NCBI RefSeq assembly: GCF_017968885.1
Contig: NZ_CP072913.1
Span: forward strand, 4,572,001 to 4,636,000
Length of the DNA stretch: 64,000 nt
Reading direction: 5' to 3'
From: Pseudomonas sp. Tri1
Lineage (GTDB): Bacteria > Pseudomonadota > Gammaproteobacteria > Pseudomonadales > Pseudomonadaceae
Shown here: positions 26,800 through 35,721 of the stretch, piece by piece
Numbering within the stretch: position 1 is the first letter of the stretch
Layout: the number at the start of each line of letters is the position of its first letter
Notes under the pieces: model-generated
The model's database searches: none
What the model was told of the DNA's origin: nothing
What the model saw: the letters and a program-made list of their open reading frames with translations, nothing else
Program-made: the position numbers and the translations under genes

Positions 26800-27124
26800 A
26801 GCGTCACGACTGCGCCAATGACTCTTGGCCTGTTCGGATGCCGCAGTCTTTCGATTGAACGCCAACCTGCCGAGCAGGACCTTGTCGTGCCCCATGACGA
26901 CGTGCATGCCCAATATCATCGTCGACAACGGTCGCTTTATGGGCTTCATTGATTGCGGTCGGCTAGGCGTCGCGGATCGATATCAGGACCTGGCCCTGGC
27001 CACCCGAAACATCGCCGAAAAGTTAGGTAACCAATGGGTAGCGCCATTTCTGCAGCGATACGCAGAGGTCGAAACCGATCAGGAGCGAATTTACTTTTAT
27101 CGACTTTTGGATGAGTTCTTCTAG
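26800..27124 (+). pseudogene. Aminoglycoside 3'-phosphotransferase remnant
   Basis: The C-terminal part matches APH(3') enzymes closely: [30 protein letters not shown] (with the metal-binding Asp) and [13 protein letters not shown], the usual end of the family. Just upstream, in a different frame, is [10 protein letters not shown], corresponding to the EDLVVTHGD catalytic-loop region, so the gene carries a frameshift near 26915. The N-terminal two thirds, including the nucleotide loop, are missing. It cannot encode a working enzyme. Confidence 0.75.
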
Positions 27125-27306
27125 CATCCGGCATCCGATTGTTCCCCCGCCCCCAGCAAAGTGTTAAGTAAGCGATACATATCTGTCAGCATTTTAAACA
27201 CCCGCACCAATCCCCCCTTAATCCCCTTAAAAATAATGGCAGCACACAGAAGCCCGACTATTCTGAGCCTTAGCCCCACAAAAAAAACAATGCAAAGGAA
27301 CAGCAG

Positions 27307-28290
27307 ATGAAAACACTACCATTGATAATGGCTGCGTTACTTTTACATGGCTGCAATGCAAACTGGAACAGCATATATAGAACTCATGACTTCCAGCTTC
27401 CTCAAATAGCCAAAGAAAGACAGAAATCCGTATTCATAGATATTAACCAGAGAGCAATTGTAAGCGGCAACGACACCATTTGTGCGGAACCGAGCCCTGA
27501 TGCAATGCAAGCCTATGCGGCTCAACTCGCTGCGTCCGGCACTCTGAGTGATAGAGCCAGGGCGGAATTGGCAGCCGCAGTACAAACTTCGGCAGCCTAC
27601 ATTGGCGTCAGGTCAAAGAACATTCAGCTCTTCAGAGATGAATTCTATAGACTCTGCGAGGCGCGCATGAATGACACGCTCGATGACGCACAATATAATT
27701 TTTTCCTGGCAAGGCTCCAGCGTTACTCGGTGGCATTAGCAGCCGTGGAAGAACTGAACCAGAGTGCAATGGCTCCGGCCGTGTATCTATCGTCCTCTGG
27801 CAGCGCATCAGTCGCAGGATTAGCAGCCCAGCGGCAAGAGTTGACCGCCGTTCAGAGTGAGCTGGCGACTGCAAAAAAAGCGGTGACCGATACACCTTCT
27901 GACGCAGCCAAAGCGAAGGTAGCTGAATTAGCCGGAAAAGAAGCAGAGCTCAAGAAGGTTATCGATGAGAACAAAAACAACTCAGTCAGTGGTAAAACCT
28001 CAGGGGAAATTGGAACGCCGGTAAGGGGTACGTCCCAGATAACCGCTGACGCCACACAGAAAATCATCACAGCGGCCCTGACGACTAACGACCTTCCCTA
28101 TATGTGCCTGGAGCGTTTGAACGAATATGCTAAACGAAACATGAGCCTGGATGAAAGTGACTCATGGTCTCAACTTCCCGACGGCCGTATTATTTCCAGA
28201 GGCGGACGCCCGCTGAATGAAGCCGACAGGGTCATCGTTTCATATTGCAAATCCATACTTCAAGCAGCTGGGTCCAATGCGCAGTTCTGA
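27307..28290 (+). CDS. Lipoprotein with central coiled coil, unknown function
   Basis: A 327-residue protein with a type II signal peptide (MKTLPLIMAALLLHGC, lipobox LHGC). Residues ~165-225 are rich in A, K, E and Q with heptad-like spacing (ELTAVQSELATAKKAV, AGKEAELKKVIDENKNN), suggesting a coiled coil. The C-terminal part has a few cysteines. Base composition is lower in GC than the core genes of the window. It follows the aph remnant by 180 bases and has no clear partner. No family recognised. Confidence 0.7.
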   Translation: MKTLPLIMAALLLHGCNANWNSIYRTHDFQLPQIAKERQKSVFIDINQRAIVSGNDTICAEPSPDAMQAYAAQLAASGTLSDRARAELAAAVQTSAAYIGVRSKNIQLFRDEFYRLCEARMNDTLDDAQYNFFLARLQRYSVALAAVEELNQSAMAPAVYLSSSGSASVAGLAAQRQELTAVQSELATAKKAVTDTPSDAAKAKVAELAGKEAELKKVIDENKNNSVSGKTSGEIGTPVRGTSQITADATQKIITAALTTNDLPYMCLERLNEYAKRNMSLDESDSWSQLPDGRIISRGGRPLNEADRVIVSYCKSILQAAGSNAQF

Positions 28291-28499
28291 GTACTTGATA
28301 GGCAAGAACATCGGGGGCTCCAGTTTGCCCCCGCACTGTCTAAGTTAGCGTTTAATCACCCAAGACAACAAATCAGTACTGCCCCAGCCATGGTATTGGC
28401 TGTCCTCTGAAATAAAAGCAAAGGAATGACATCTTCCTCAAAACGGTAGAGAACAGCTCATAGCGGATCCTGGTGTAATCAAGCTTTTGAGCAACTGAT

Positions 28500-28955
28500 T
28501 CAAGAAGCGTTGACGTTAGACACTGAATGCCGATCGGACTGCGCCGAAAGCGGAACATCAAACACCCGATCAAATCCCCATTGAAAAACCAACGAGTAAA
28601 AAAAGAAAAACACAAACAACCCCAGATTAGTCACCAACGCTAGCCACAGGCTGATGCCCAGCCACGCCCCAATCACGGGGGTAAGAATCAGCGTCAAGCC
28701 GCCTTCAAATCCCAGGGAATGCAGCAGTCGTCGCTGCCAGTTGCGATGGCGGCTGCGTTGGCGACGTTCCCACCACTCGAACAGGCCGTTGAAAAACATG
28801 TTCCAGGCCAGCGCGACAGCAGAAATAACCAATGACAGCAGGGTTGAATAGCCCATGCCCTGACCGTAGATCAGCGCCAGCGCCGGTGCGACGAACAGCA
28901 CACCACCGGCTTCGTAGAGTATGGCCTGGAGAATTTTACGAGGTGCGCCTTGCAT
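28500..28955 (-). CDS. PACE-family efflux transporter
   Basis: A 151-residue protein with four membrane segments in two tandem pairs. The segments LQAILYEAGGVLFVAPAL and NMFFNGLFEWWERRQRSR, and in the second half SLGFEGGLTLILTPVIGAW, are diagnostic of the bacterial transmembrane pair (PACE) family, which includes the chlorhexidine exporter AceI. Start 28955 is chosen for its AAGGAG site. It is divergent from a LysR gene 105 bases away, and in this family a neighbouring LysR gene usually controls it. Confidence 0.85.
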   Translation of the reverse strand: MQGAPRKILQAILYEAGGVLFVAPALALIYGQGMGYSTLLSLVISAVALAWNMFFNGLFEWWERRQRSRHRNWQRRLLHSLGFEGGLTLILTPVIGAWLGISLWLALVTNLGLFVFFFFYSLVFQWGFDRVFDVPLSAQSDRHSVSNVNAS

Positions 28956-29060
28956 CGGAGGGCTCCTTGGTTGGGCTTGGAACCACAGCGTGGCAAGTTG
29001 AGCACCCGCGCACAATTGAGCTAAATTGAGCCACGCTCACCCTGAGTAACCTACCCGCCC

Positions 29061-29945
29061 ATGTTCGCCAAACTGCCCCTCACCGCCTTGCGCGGCTTTG
29101 AGTCCGCCGCACGGTTGGGCAGCTTCAAGGCAGCGGCCCAGGAACTGAACGTCAGCCCGGCGGCGATCTCCCACCAGGTCAAAAGCCTTGAAGCCTTCCT
29201 TGGCGTGCGCCTGTTCGAACGCTCCAGCCAGAACGTGCGCCTGAGTGCCGACGGCGAGCGCCTTCATCCTTTCATGCACCGTGCCCTGCTTGATATTCAG
29301 CAAGGCCTGCAGACGCTGTCGCCGCCTTGTGCTGCACAGTCTCTGGTGGTGAGCACCACGCCGGCATTCGCCAGCCTGTGGCTGATACCGCGGCTCGGGG
29401 GTTTTCATCGGTTGCACCCGGACATCGACGTCAGCCTGCACAGCAGCAACGACGTGGTGGACCTGAAGCGTGACGCCAGCATCGACTTGGCGATCCGCGC
29501 CCTGTTCACGCCCGATCCACAGCTGATCGAGCAGCCTCTGCTGGACGAGTATTTTGGCGTCTATTGCCGCCCCGGCTGGCAACCACCGGCAGCAGGCTCG
29601 CCCGTCGAGCTGATCGATGTGCCGTGGCTGAGCAGCGCAAACGTTGCGGTCGACTGGCCTGCTTGGTGCGCCAAGGCTGGCACTCTGGACTGGCTGGATA
29701 ACGCACGATTCAGGCGTTATGACGAAGAACAGCATGCACTGCAGGCGGCGATTGCCGGGCATGGGCTGGTGCTTGCCAGTAATGTGCTGGTGGCTGAGGC
29801 TGTTATGCGTGGGGAACTGGTGGGCTATCAGCCTGAGGTTCGCTTGGCGGGTGCGCGGTATACGGTGGTGTGTGTGCCGGGGCGGGAGCGGCAAGTGGAG
29901 GTTCGGGCTTTTAGTGAGTGGTTGCTGGGAGAAAGTAACGGCTGA
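29061..29945 (+). CDS. LysR regulator, GcvA-like, divergent from PACE gene
   Basis: 294 residues with the GcvA/AmpR-like N-terminus (LPLTALRGFESAARLGSFKA, SPAAISHQVKSLEAFLGVRLF) and a type 2 periplasmic-binding-like effector domain. It likely controls the divergent PACE transporter gene. The 3' end lies 31 bases from the end of a convergent kinase-like gene. Confidence 0.85.
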   Translation: MFAKLPLTALRGFESAARLGSFKAAAQELNVSPAAISHQVKSLEAFLGVRLFERSSQNVRLSADGERLHPFMHRALLDIQQGLQTLSPPCAAQSLVVSTTPAFASLWLIPRLGGFHRLHPDIDVSLHSSNDVVDLKRDASIDLAIRALFTPDPQLIEQPLLDEYFGVYCRPGWQPPAAGSPVELIDVPWLSSANVAVDWPAWCAKAGTLDWLDNARFRRYDEEQHALQAAIAGHGLVLASNVLVAEAVMRGELVGYQPEVRLAGARYTVVCVPGRERQVEVRAFSEWLLGESNG

Positions 29946-29975
29946 AAACGATGTGATCGCGTTCGCGGGCGGATA

Positions 29976-30482
29976 TTACTCACTGGACAGGAACCGATTG
30001 ATAATCATCGAGACCGCTTGCACCGGAGAGGTTAGAGCTGTGTCTATGCGAAACGGAGCTTCGCCCCACGGCTCATACTCATGATCCAGTACCGACTGCC
30101 AGGTTGGTGGAGTCAGTCCGGGAATATCAGCGATCCTTGTTTCGACCCGGCGCTGATGTTCATCTTTTTCGGAACAAACCACCTGGATGTTTGCTAACCG
30201 GACACCAGCTTGTGAGGCGATTTCGCTCCACGCGCTTCGGCTTTCGAGGACGGGATTGACACAATCAACGATGACTGTGCGGCCCAATCGAAGATTACTC
30301 AGGGCAAGCTCATTAGCGACCATGTAACCACTGCGCCCCACATCTTGCGCAAGAGCGCCCGAGTTTCGAATCGCCTGCTCAATCGTATCGATCCGCAGGT
30401 ACACGGCGCCTGTTGTAGCGGCAAGATCATTGGCGATAGTCGTTTTTCCGGTGCCTGGAAGGCCGCTGAAGACGATGAGCAT
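29976..30482 (-). CDS. P-loop kinase-like protein (AAA_33)
   Basis: A 168-residue protein starting with MLIVFSGLPGTGKTTIA (Walker A GLPGTGKT), then a YLRIDTIEQAIR segment and VIVDCVNPV. The size and pattern match small P-loop kinases related to gluconate, chloramphenicol or tRNA kinases. The substrate is unknown. Confidence 0.8.
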   Translation of the reverse strand: MLIVFSGLPGTGKTTIANDLAATTGAVYLRIDTIEQAIRNSGALAQDVGRSGYMVANELALSNLRLGRTVIVDCVNPVLESRSAWSEIASQAGVRLANIQVVCSEKDEHQRRVETRIADIPGLTPPTWQSVLDHEYEPWGEAPFRIDTALTSPVQAVSMIINRFLSSE

Positions 30483-30588
30483 TCCATGTCCTTCGATTAG
30501 TGAGCTAATCCCAGTGTAGGCAACTAGCTATGCGGCAGCAGTTGCCTGATGGTCGTTCCCTTCCCCCGAAACCGAATCCGAACAAAAC

Positions 30589-31230
30589 TCAATCAGTAGC
30601 CTTATCAACGGCCAAACCAACCATCACAAACGGCAACAGGGCGATCACAAACACAGTCATCCCAACGGCCCCGTAGGCATCGTGGATCTTATCGCCCAGG
30701 CCTCGTTTCGACGGAGGCGCGACGATGCCCTCGGACAGGCTCAGGACATAGCGATAGGGTTCGGATTGATCAGGCCGACGGACATTGCATTCCATAGCGT
30801 TCAAGCCGACATAACGATCACCCGGCACGAGCGTACGGCTCTCCGGCCCTAAGCCGCGAGTCGCAATGTTGTGACTGGCAAAGAGCTGCTTCAACTGGAC
30901 GACCTGCGCCTCAAATTCAGCCTCACATTCGGTCCGACTAGCAAAAGCACGACTCAGCTTGCGAATGAAATCTGGGCGAGTCTGACGATCGAGGAAAACC
31001 TCGTAGGCATCGCCTTGGTCATCGACGCGCTTGTAACCTCTGCCCCCCCTGCTCGACTCGCCTCCGGTAGCGGAAAGAGCCTTGAACTCATCGCGGGAAA
31101 GCGGCTGATTCAAGGTGTAGCCGTAAACTTGGGGTACTTTGAGCGGTTCCTTCACAGGTTTTGCGGCGCATCCGGTGGAGGATGACGCGATAATCGAAAG
31201 GCTCAGCGCGACACAGAGCATCCTGTTCAT
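30589..31230 (-). CDS. Lipoprotein with C-terminal membrane segment
   Basis: The start at 31230 (MNRMLCVAL) is chosen for its AAGGAAGAG site; the frame opens 12 codons earlier. The 213-residue product has a lipoprotein signal (SLSIIASSSTGC) and ends with a hydrophobic stretch (VGMTVFVIALLPFVMVGLAV). No family recognised. It lies in a run of small exported proteins transcribed on -. Confidence 0.6.
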   Translation of the reverse strand: MNRMLCVALSLSIIASSSTGCAAKPVKEPLKVPQVYGYTLNQPLSRDEFKALSATGGESSRGGRGYKRVDDQGDAYEVFLDRQTRPDFIRKLSRAFASRTECEAEFEAQVVQLKQLFASHNIATRGLGPESRTLVPGDRYVGLNAMECNVRRPDQSEPYRYVLSLSEGIVAPPSKRGLGDKIHDAYGAVGMTVFVIALLPFVMVGLAVDKATD

Positions 31231-31334
31231 GACTCTTCCTTGAATTGCTTGGGGCACGCGCGCCATTGCAATATATCTCCCTTTGCCTTGGCCCGTTTGT
31301 TTGCGGCGACAACTTTAAATTAGATAGATATTTT

Positions 31335-31418
31335 ATGGCCTGGATCCGTGATGGCGTACCTAAAACGCTTGAGGAGGTCGTCGATGAGTGGCTGCAGCGG
31401 AATCGCAATGACCATTGA
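31335..31418 (+). other. 27-codon open frame without ribosome site
   Basis: The 221-base gap 31231-31451 contains a protein-like frame (MAWIRDGVPKTLEEVVDEWL) that is open upstream of the ATG for about eight more codons. There is no ribosome site. It may be the end of a lost gene. Confidence 0.2.
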
Positions 31419-31451
31419 ACCGGCGGGCATCACGTAAAACACTCTAAATGC

Positions 31452-31652
31452 TCAATGAAGAACCCTGCGACTCTCCCCAATCCTGATCCTATCGAGCGCC
31501 CTGTTTAAAGCATCCAAGGCATCGAGCAGGGCTTTCGCCTCAGCCTCCCGACCATCGCCCCAGAGGCGTTCTGCCATTTTGTTCAGTGCCTGGATGGAGC
31601 GCTCAATGTCAGCAGCCGTTGCTGCTTTGTTTTCCTGAAGTTTCTTTGGCAT
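31452..31652 (-). CDS. Small helical hypothetical protein
   Basis: 66 residues, start at 31652 with a GAGGAAGGG site upstream. The sequence is almost entirely charged helix (ADIERSIQALNKMAERLWGD, AKALLDALDALNRALDRIRI) with leucines at heptad-like spacing, so a coiled-coil dimer is likely. No motif for DNA binding is obvious. Confidence 0.55.
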   Translation of the reverse strand: MPKKLQENKAATAADIERSIQALNKMAERLWGDGREAEAKALLDALDALNRALDRIRIGESRRVLH

Positions 31653-31760
31653 TGATTAACCCTTCCTCGGGCGCGTTGTTTAATCAGCTTCAACGCGAAT
31701 ACATCGCACGGCAGAACGCTATGCAGGGTTCCATTCCCACTCGAACGCCGATGCCCCCAA

Positions 31761-32186
31761 TCAGCGCTTCATGGACTCACACAGGGCGCGCAGATCATGA
31801 TTGTCGATATTCCCGCAGCCGCTATTGCCGGTCGTGGCATTGCAGTAGGCGCGCTGGTCATGGTCGTCAATGTTGCCGCAGGAACTGTTACCCGTCTCTG
31901 CGTTGCACCGCGCACGCAAGTCATGATTATCGATGTTTCCGCAGCTGCTGCCGCTCTGCTTGGCATTGCAATAGGCGCGCTGGTCATGATCATCGATGTT
32001 GCCGCAAGAACTCCCCCCTATCTCTGCGTTACACGCCGTACGCAAATCGTGATTATCGATGTTCCCGCAACTGCTGCCGCTCTCCCTGGCATTGCAGTAG
32101 GCGCGCTGGTCATGGTCATCGATGTTGCCACAACTGGCAAAGGCGTAACCGCTGAACATCAACACCATCGCAAGAATCAATTTCAT
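31761..32186 (-). CDS. Secreted Cys-rich protein of six 21-residue repeats
   Basis: Start 32186 (MKLILAMVLMFSGYAFA signal peptide) follows CCAGGA. After cleavage the whole protein is six tandem repeats of about 21 residues beginning [SG]CGNIDxHD and each holding two cysteines. Repeats 1, 3 and 5 read DDHDQRAYC, while 2, 4 and 6 read DNHDLRxxC, so the true unit is a 42-residue pair present three times. The even cysteine count suggests disulfides in the periplasm or outside. It may bind metal or a partner through its Asp/His motifs. The function is unknown and I know of no characterised homologue. Confidence 0.75.
   Translation of the reverse strand: MKLILAMVLMFSGYAFASCGNIDDHDQRAYCNARESGSSCGNIDNHDLRTACNAEIGGSSCGNIDDHDQRAYCNAKQSGSSCGNIDNHDLRARCNAETGNSSCGNIDDHDQRAYCNATTGNSGCGNIDNHDLRALCESMKR
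31764..32135 (-). repeat. Tandem 63-base repeats, alternating A/B types
   Basis: Six copies of a ~63-base unit encode the repeat protein. Alternation of DDHDQRAYC and DNHDLR types shows that duplication took place as 126-base pairs. Confidence 0.85.
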
Positions 32187-32257
32187 TTCATACATTCCTG
32201 GGAATGATCGTGGTTTGTCCCTTCTTCCCGGCGCGAAATCAGCCCTTACGCAGACGC

Positions 32258-32506
32258 CTAGGGGCAGGCAACAGCCTTTCGAGACTGCTTCTTGGTCCAC
32301 AAAAGACGACCGTTGATTCTTCCATCAGTCCATGACTCGGTAACCAGAGCGCAATTGCCGCTCAGGTTCTCAACAAACGTCCTTGGATAACCTTCAGGCT
32401 CTTCGCCACCCAGACGCATCCAATTTGGATCTGGCGAGCTCACTGATTGATAAGGCATGCAGGCTACCAGTGCGGCCAGCGAGAGAGCCAAAACTACCTT
32501 TTTCAT
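32258..32506 (-). CDS. Small lipoprotein, 82 residues
   Basis: A type II signal peptide is clear (MKKVVLALSLAALVAC, lipobox LVAC). The mature part is about 67 residues with two further cysteines (NCALVTESW, KAVACP) and no recognised family. It lies between the Cys-rich repeat protein and a hypothetical gene, all on -, which may form one unit. Confidence 0.65.
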   Translation of the reverse strand: MKKVVLALSLAALVACMPYQSVSSPDPNWMRLGGEEPEGYPRTFVENLSGNCALVTESWTDGRINGRLLWTKKQSRKAVACP

Positions 32507-32517
32507 TTAAGTCCCAA

Positions 32518-33276
32518 TCAATTGACGAGTGTCCGGGCAAAACGCGGAGTATAGATTGACTGGATGCCTTCCCAGCGCGAGCTACGACGGGGACTTGCTG
32601 CAAATGCCGCTATGGAACCCACCTCAATCGGCGGAGACCAGAAAGCTGGGGACAGGTCGCGATTTGAGTTCATGTGTAATCGGATCGCCTCATCATCGTG
32701 GTCTGCCCGCGTTTTCCTTGCATCCGTAGCCCACAAGACCATTGTCGCGAGTGACGTTGAGGAGATGGGGACAGACTCCGATTTGAACTCATGAGCACTT
32801 TCTAACCCTCTGTAATGCCACCCTGGCGATGCTCGCTCCCTGCGGGCTCGGCTCGTGAGGAAGGCACGGAAACGGCGCAAAGGGTTTAAATTGGACCAGG
32901 CCATATCCAAGCGTGCCTGCACCATCTCACTTTTCGCCTGGACGATCTGCCCTGCCAAACTTAGCGCCCTCCTTTTGAATTCCCTGTGAAGCGCCTGCTC
33001 CTCGGTCTCGTTTCCCAATGGTTTAACTTTCATCTCGGAAAATGTGAAAAGCGTTTTGTCGCTGAGCACACAAAACGTGCCGCGACATTTTTGTATAGTG
33101 CCCTGAAAGGTAAAATCGATCGAACAGAACGCATATTCGTCCATGTCTATGTAGTACAGCGGCTCACCCAGGAGGTTTCGAACTTTTCCGTCCTGATGAA
33201 TCCGGCCCAAGGGCGCCCCATCGCTGCCCCGGCCTTTGAAGACCAGGTAGCGGCCGTTCGTGTAGTTGTACGGCAT
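32518..33276 (-). CDS. Hypothetical protein with repeat-derived C-terminus
   Basis: Start 33276 (MPYNYTNGRYLVFKGRGSDG) has a GAGGA site 6 bases upstream. The first ~150 residues look like a folded cytoplasmic protein with a helical end (EEQALHREFKRRALSLAGQI). From about residue 155 onward the frame runs into sequence carrying two direct 27-base repeats (GGGGACAG..CATG), and the residues there look like translated non-coding DNA (HEFKSESVPIS, HMNSNRDLSPA). The original C-terminus has probably been replaced by insertion of a small repeat element. Function unknown. Confidence 0.5.
   Translation of the reverse strand: MPYNYTNGRYLVFKGRGSDGAPLGRIHQDGKVRNLLGEPLYYIDMDEYAFCSIDFTFQGTIQKCRGTFCVLSDKTLFTFSEMKVKPLGNETEEQALHREFKRRALSLAGQIVQAKSEMVQARLDMAWSNLNPLRRFRAFLTSRARRERASPGWHYRGLESAHEFKSESVPISSTSLATMVLWATDARKTRADHDDEAIRLHMNSNRDLSPAFWSPPIEVGSIAAFAASPRRSSRWEGIQSIYTPRFARTLVN
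32648..32792. repeat. Pair of 27-base direct repeats 118 bases apart
   Basis: The copies at 32648-32674 and 32766-32792 both start GGGGACAG and end GATTTGARYTCATG, with a few differences. Their GGGGACAG head resembles the ends of the TIR element near 37.2 kb. Confidence 0.7.
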
Positions 33277-33689
33277 TAACGGTCCTCGTTCCGAATGGAC
33301 ATCGGAACACCTGGTTTGCCCATTCGCGGTACCCATCCATGTCCCTTTCACGTAACGCTATCAGAGAAAGGGGTAGATGCCTTGCGTTTTAAAGCTCTCC
33401 CATCTTGTGAAGCGGGCGATTTATAAGTCTCCCGCGCACAGCTGCCATAAACACTGCAAAAAAGCCCCGCAGCTGCTGCGCTTCATTCAATCGAGTCGCC
33501 ACGCCCGAACCGCCATCTGGGCGAGAGAGAGGCAACAGGTTGCACATCCAGGGGCTGCAATGCACTGGTTTCCGAGGTTTGTGTAGGAATTTGCGTCTCT
33601 GCCACTCGCGGCACACGACTGAGCCTTCATAAGACATTTTCAAGACTGCAGCGGAGCCACGACTGGGTCCTCTGCAGCCCACAACCTAA
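33277..33689. other. Gap without a supported gene
   Basis: 413 bases between the hypothetical gene and the porin gene. A 97-codon frame on - (33389-33682) has odd composition and no ribosome site, and I do not accept it. No clear terminator for the porin gene is visible; an imperfect GCTGCAG/CTGCAG dyad at about 33644-33682 is the best candidate. Confidence 0.4.
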
Positions 33690-35027
33690 TTAATAAGTGA
33701 ACCACACAGTTAGCTGCATGAGAGTGGCGATGGAGTCATCACCACTTTGTAGGCCACCATTCCCCAGCCAGCGATTAGGTTTAAAGAAACCAATCAGTGG
33801 GGAAACTACGATGTTCTCGGTAGCCATCCAATCCACGGAAAGATCAAGCTCTTTGCCTCCCATGTCCCCCTTATCGCGATCACTCAGTTGAGTGAATACG
33901 AAGTACTGAGCATTGAGGGACAGATCATCAGTGGGATGAAGCGATAGGAACACGTCGTTCGTTTTGTAATTATTAGTAGTAGGACCGGCATAGCCTGCCC
34001 CTACCTCACCTGGGAAACGCTTACGGTAGCCACCTGGGAAGATCGGATCCCAGTCTTTACTGAAACGCGACTGTCGGAAGCTCAGCAGGGGTTTCCAAAA
34101 GGCGTCAGCAAAGGTGTAGCCCACATCAAAGTACATCCCATTTTCGGTGCGACCTTTGTTGTTCTGAAGGGCAACTTCAAAAGCAAAATCAGCATTTTCA
34201 ATTCCTAATCTACTTTCACCACGAATGCTGTAGGCCTTAAGGCTGTCGCGCTCGGCAGTAACGCCCTGGACCCATTTCTTGTTCACATCGAGGCCTTGAA
34301 TGTAAGTGGTGCCGATGGTGCCGAAGTCCGTGGTGTAGTCAATATTGGTAACTGCAAATTCAGCTTCACCCTCGATACGGTTATTCGATTTGATCCACAT
34401 CAGATCACCATGCAGGCCTTCATCTCCACCTAAACGCAGTACTACGGTGTTAGCAAATGCCAAACGCATCCCCAAAGTGTAAGCCCCGCCGCGGTCGAAC
34501 GAACCGTATGGCAGATTGGGGTCTGGATTAAAAGCATTGCCTGGTGAGAAGCCGTCCTCTACGACCATGAAACTATCAGTTGCAGCCAACTGACGGCCAA
34601 TGGATAAATCAACACCGTCTTGACCCAGCGCAGGAAACATTTCGCCTGAGCGCCAACCGATGTAGGCCTCTTCAACCGTGGTGGCATGCTCGTTACCAGC
34701 AGTAACGCCGCCGGGGTCGCCGTCACCAAAAGAGCCTGTACTGAGAAGGCTGAAACCACCGTATACCGAACCTGCAGGTATTTTATCGGTAGCACCGCTA
34801 AAGCCATACTTGATAATGCCCTCTTGCCAGTTCATTCGACTTGGGTTTCTATCAGGATCGCCCAGATAGTTTCTATTGAGGGTAAAAAAACCTACCGCCC
34901 CCATCAGTTCTGCATTCAGAAAGGTTGCACCATCATCCTCATCATACAACTTATAAGCTTGCGCCTGTTGGCAAAGCGAATAGATCAGAATGGCTGAAGC
35001 GAAAGGAATACTTCTTGCTGCGCGCAT
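33690..35027 (-). CDS. Outer-membrane porin-like beta-barrel protein
   Basis: A 445-residue protein with a signal peptide (FASAILIYSLCQQAQA) and alternating short beta-strand patterns throughout, ending in an aromatic residue (LTVWFTY) as barrel proteins do for BAM recognition. Length and pattern resemble the alginate-export/DUF1302-like porins often found with catabolic genes. The GC content is lower than in the core. Two exported proteins of a DUF6152 type lie upstream on the same strand. It may let a hydrophobic or aromatic substrate enter, but this is only context. Confidence 0.7.
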   Translation of the reverse strand: MRAARSIPFASAILIYSLCQQAQAYKLYDEDDGATFLNAELMGAVGFFTLNRNYLGDPDRNPSRMNWQEGIIKYGFSGATDKIPAGSVYGGFSLLSTGSFGDGDPGGVTAGNEHATTVEEAYIGWRSGEMFPALGQDGVDLSIGRQLAATDSFMVVEDGFSPGNAFNPDPNLPYGSFDRGGAYTLGMRLAFANTVVLRLGGDEGLHGDLMWIKSNNRIEGEAEFAVTNIDYTTDFGTIGTTYIQGLDVNKKWVQGVTAERDSLKAYSIRGESRLGIENADFAFEVALQNNKGRTENGMYFDVGYTFADAFWKPLLSFRQSRFSKDWDPIFPGGYRKRFPGEVGAGYAGPTTNNYKTNDVFLSLHPTDDLSLNAQYFVFTQLSDRDKGDMGGKELDLSVDWMATENIVVSPLIGFFKPNRWLGNGGLQSGDDSIATLMQLTVWFTY

Positions 35028-35159
35028 TGTGTATGTCTCTTATTATATTTTCTGTGGTTCCGCCTTGTGCACCTTGCTTCAATCCACCAGAGACGCCCAA
35101 TTTCAGTCAAAAAATGATGGGTGGGCGTTTCTCATGCTGGGAATATTTCAGCCAATCAA

Positions 35160-35190
35160 GCTAATGTAATATCAGGCTAATTTGATATCC
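35160..35190. promoter_or_regulatory. Direct repeat upstream of the porin gene
   Basis: GCTAATGTAATATC (35160) and GCTAATTTGATATC (35176) are repeated with a 16-base period, about 130 bases upstream of the porin ATG. They could be an operator. Confidence 0.3.
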
Positions 35191-35490
35191 CAAATCGGCA
35201 CTTATAGCAGCGCTGGTGGAGTTTTTAGCCCCCAATAAAGGCGCACAAAATCAGTGCATCCACCAAGGCGAATGCCTGATAACGAGCAGCAAATTAGCGT
35301 TGGAAATACCGTTCAGATTGTCGACTTTGGATACACTCTATGGGGAGTGCCCTATATCCATCAGAGATGAAAGTTCATAATAAGAATATGGTTATCGTAA
35401 GCCATCGATTGCTCGACTTGGGCGCAAGTACCGCAGATACCAATGACAGTAGCGGAACCGGCTTCAGATCGGCCTCCACTGTCTTCGGCC

Positions 35491-35622
35491 AAGCGAGAAG
35501 GCACTGAACTCATCGACGTGACCAAGCATGGGTACGTAGAGGAAGAGTTCTATTTGCAAGACATCGCCCCAGCCATTACCGTTGCTGGCGAAAGCCTGTT
35601 TGATGCGCCTTACTGTTTATAG
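35491..35622 (+). pseudogene. Fragment of an alpha/beta-hydrolase-domain protein
   Basis: On + the frame reads GTELIDVTKHGYVEEEFYLQ and soon ends in a stop. The KHGYVEEEFYL pattern with following GESL..PY is typical of the N-terminus of large exported alpha/beta-hydrolase-domain proteins. Only about 40 residues remain. Apart from this remnant and the direct repeat, the 690-base gap 35028-35721 holds nothing I can support. Confidence 0.4.
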
Positions 35623-35721
35623 CGTGTCGAGAATTCTGACGTAACGCTTCGGAGCCGACTCAACATCGGCACCGATATGACTTCATACCGAAGAAGATTT
35701 CAGCCGCCCCCAGCGCAGAGG

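Noticed and set aside
31586-32155. Long frame on + opposite the Cys-rich repeat protein
   Set aside because: It is the antisense shadow of the 63-base repeats; the minus frame has the signal peptide and ribosome site.
33389-33682. 97-codon frame on - between the hypothetical gene and the porin
   Set aside because: Unusual composition, no ribosome site, no recognisable pattern.
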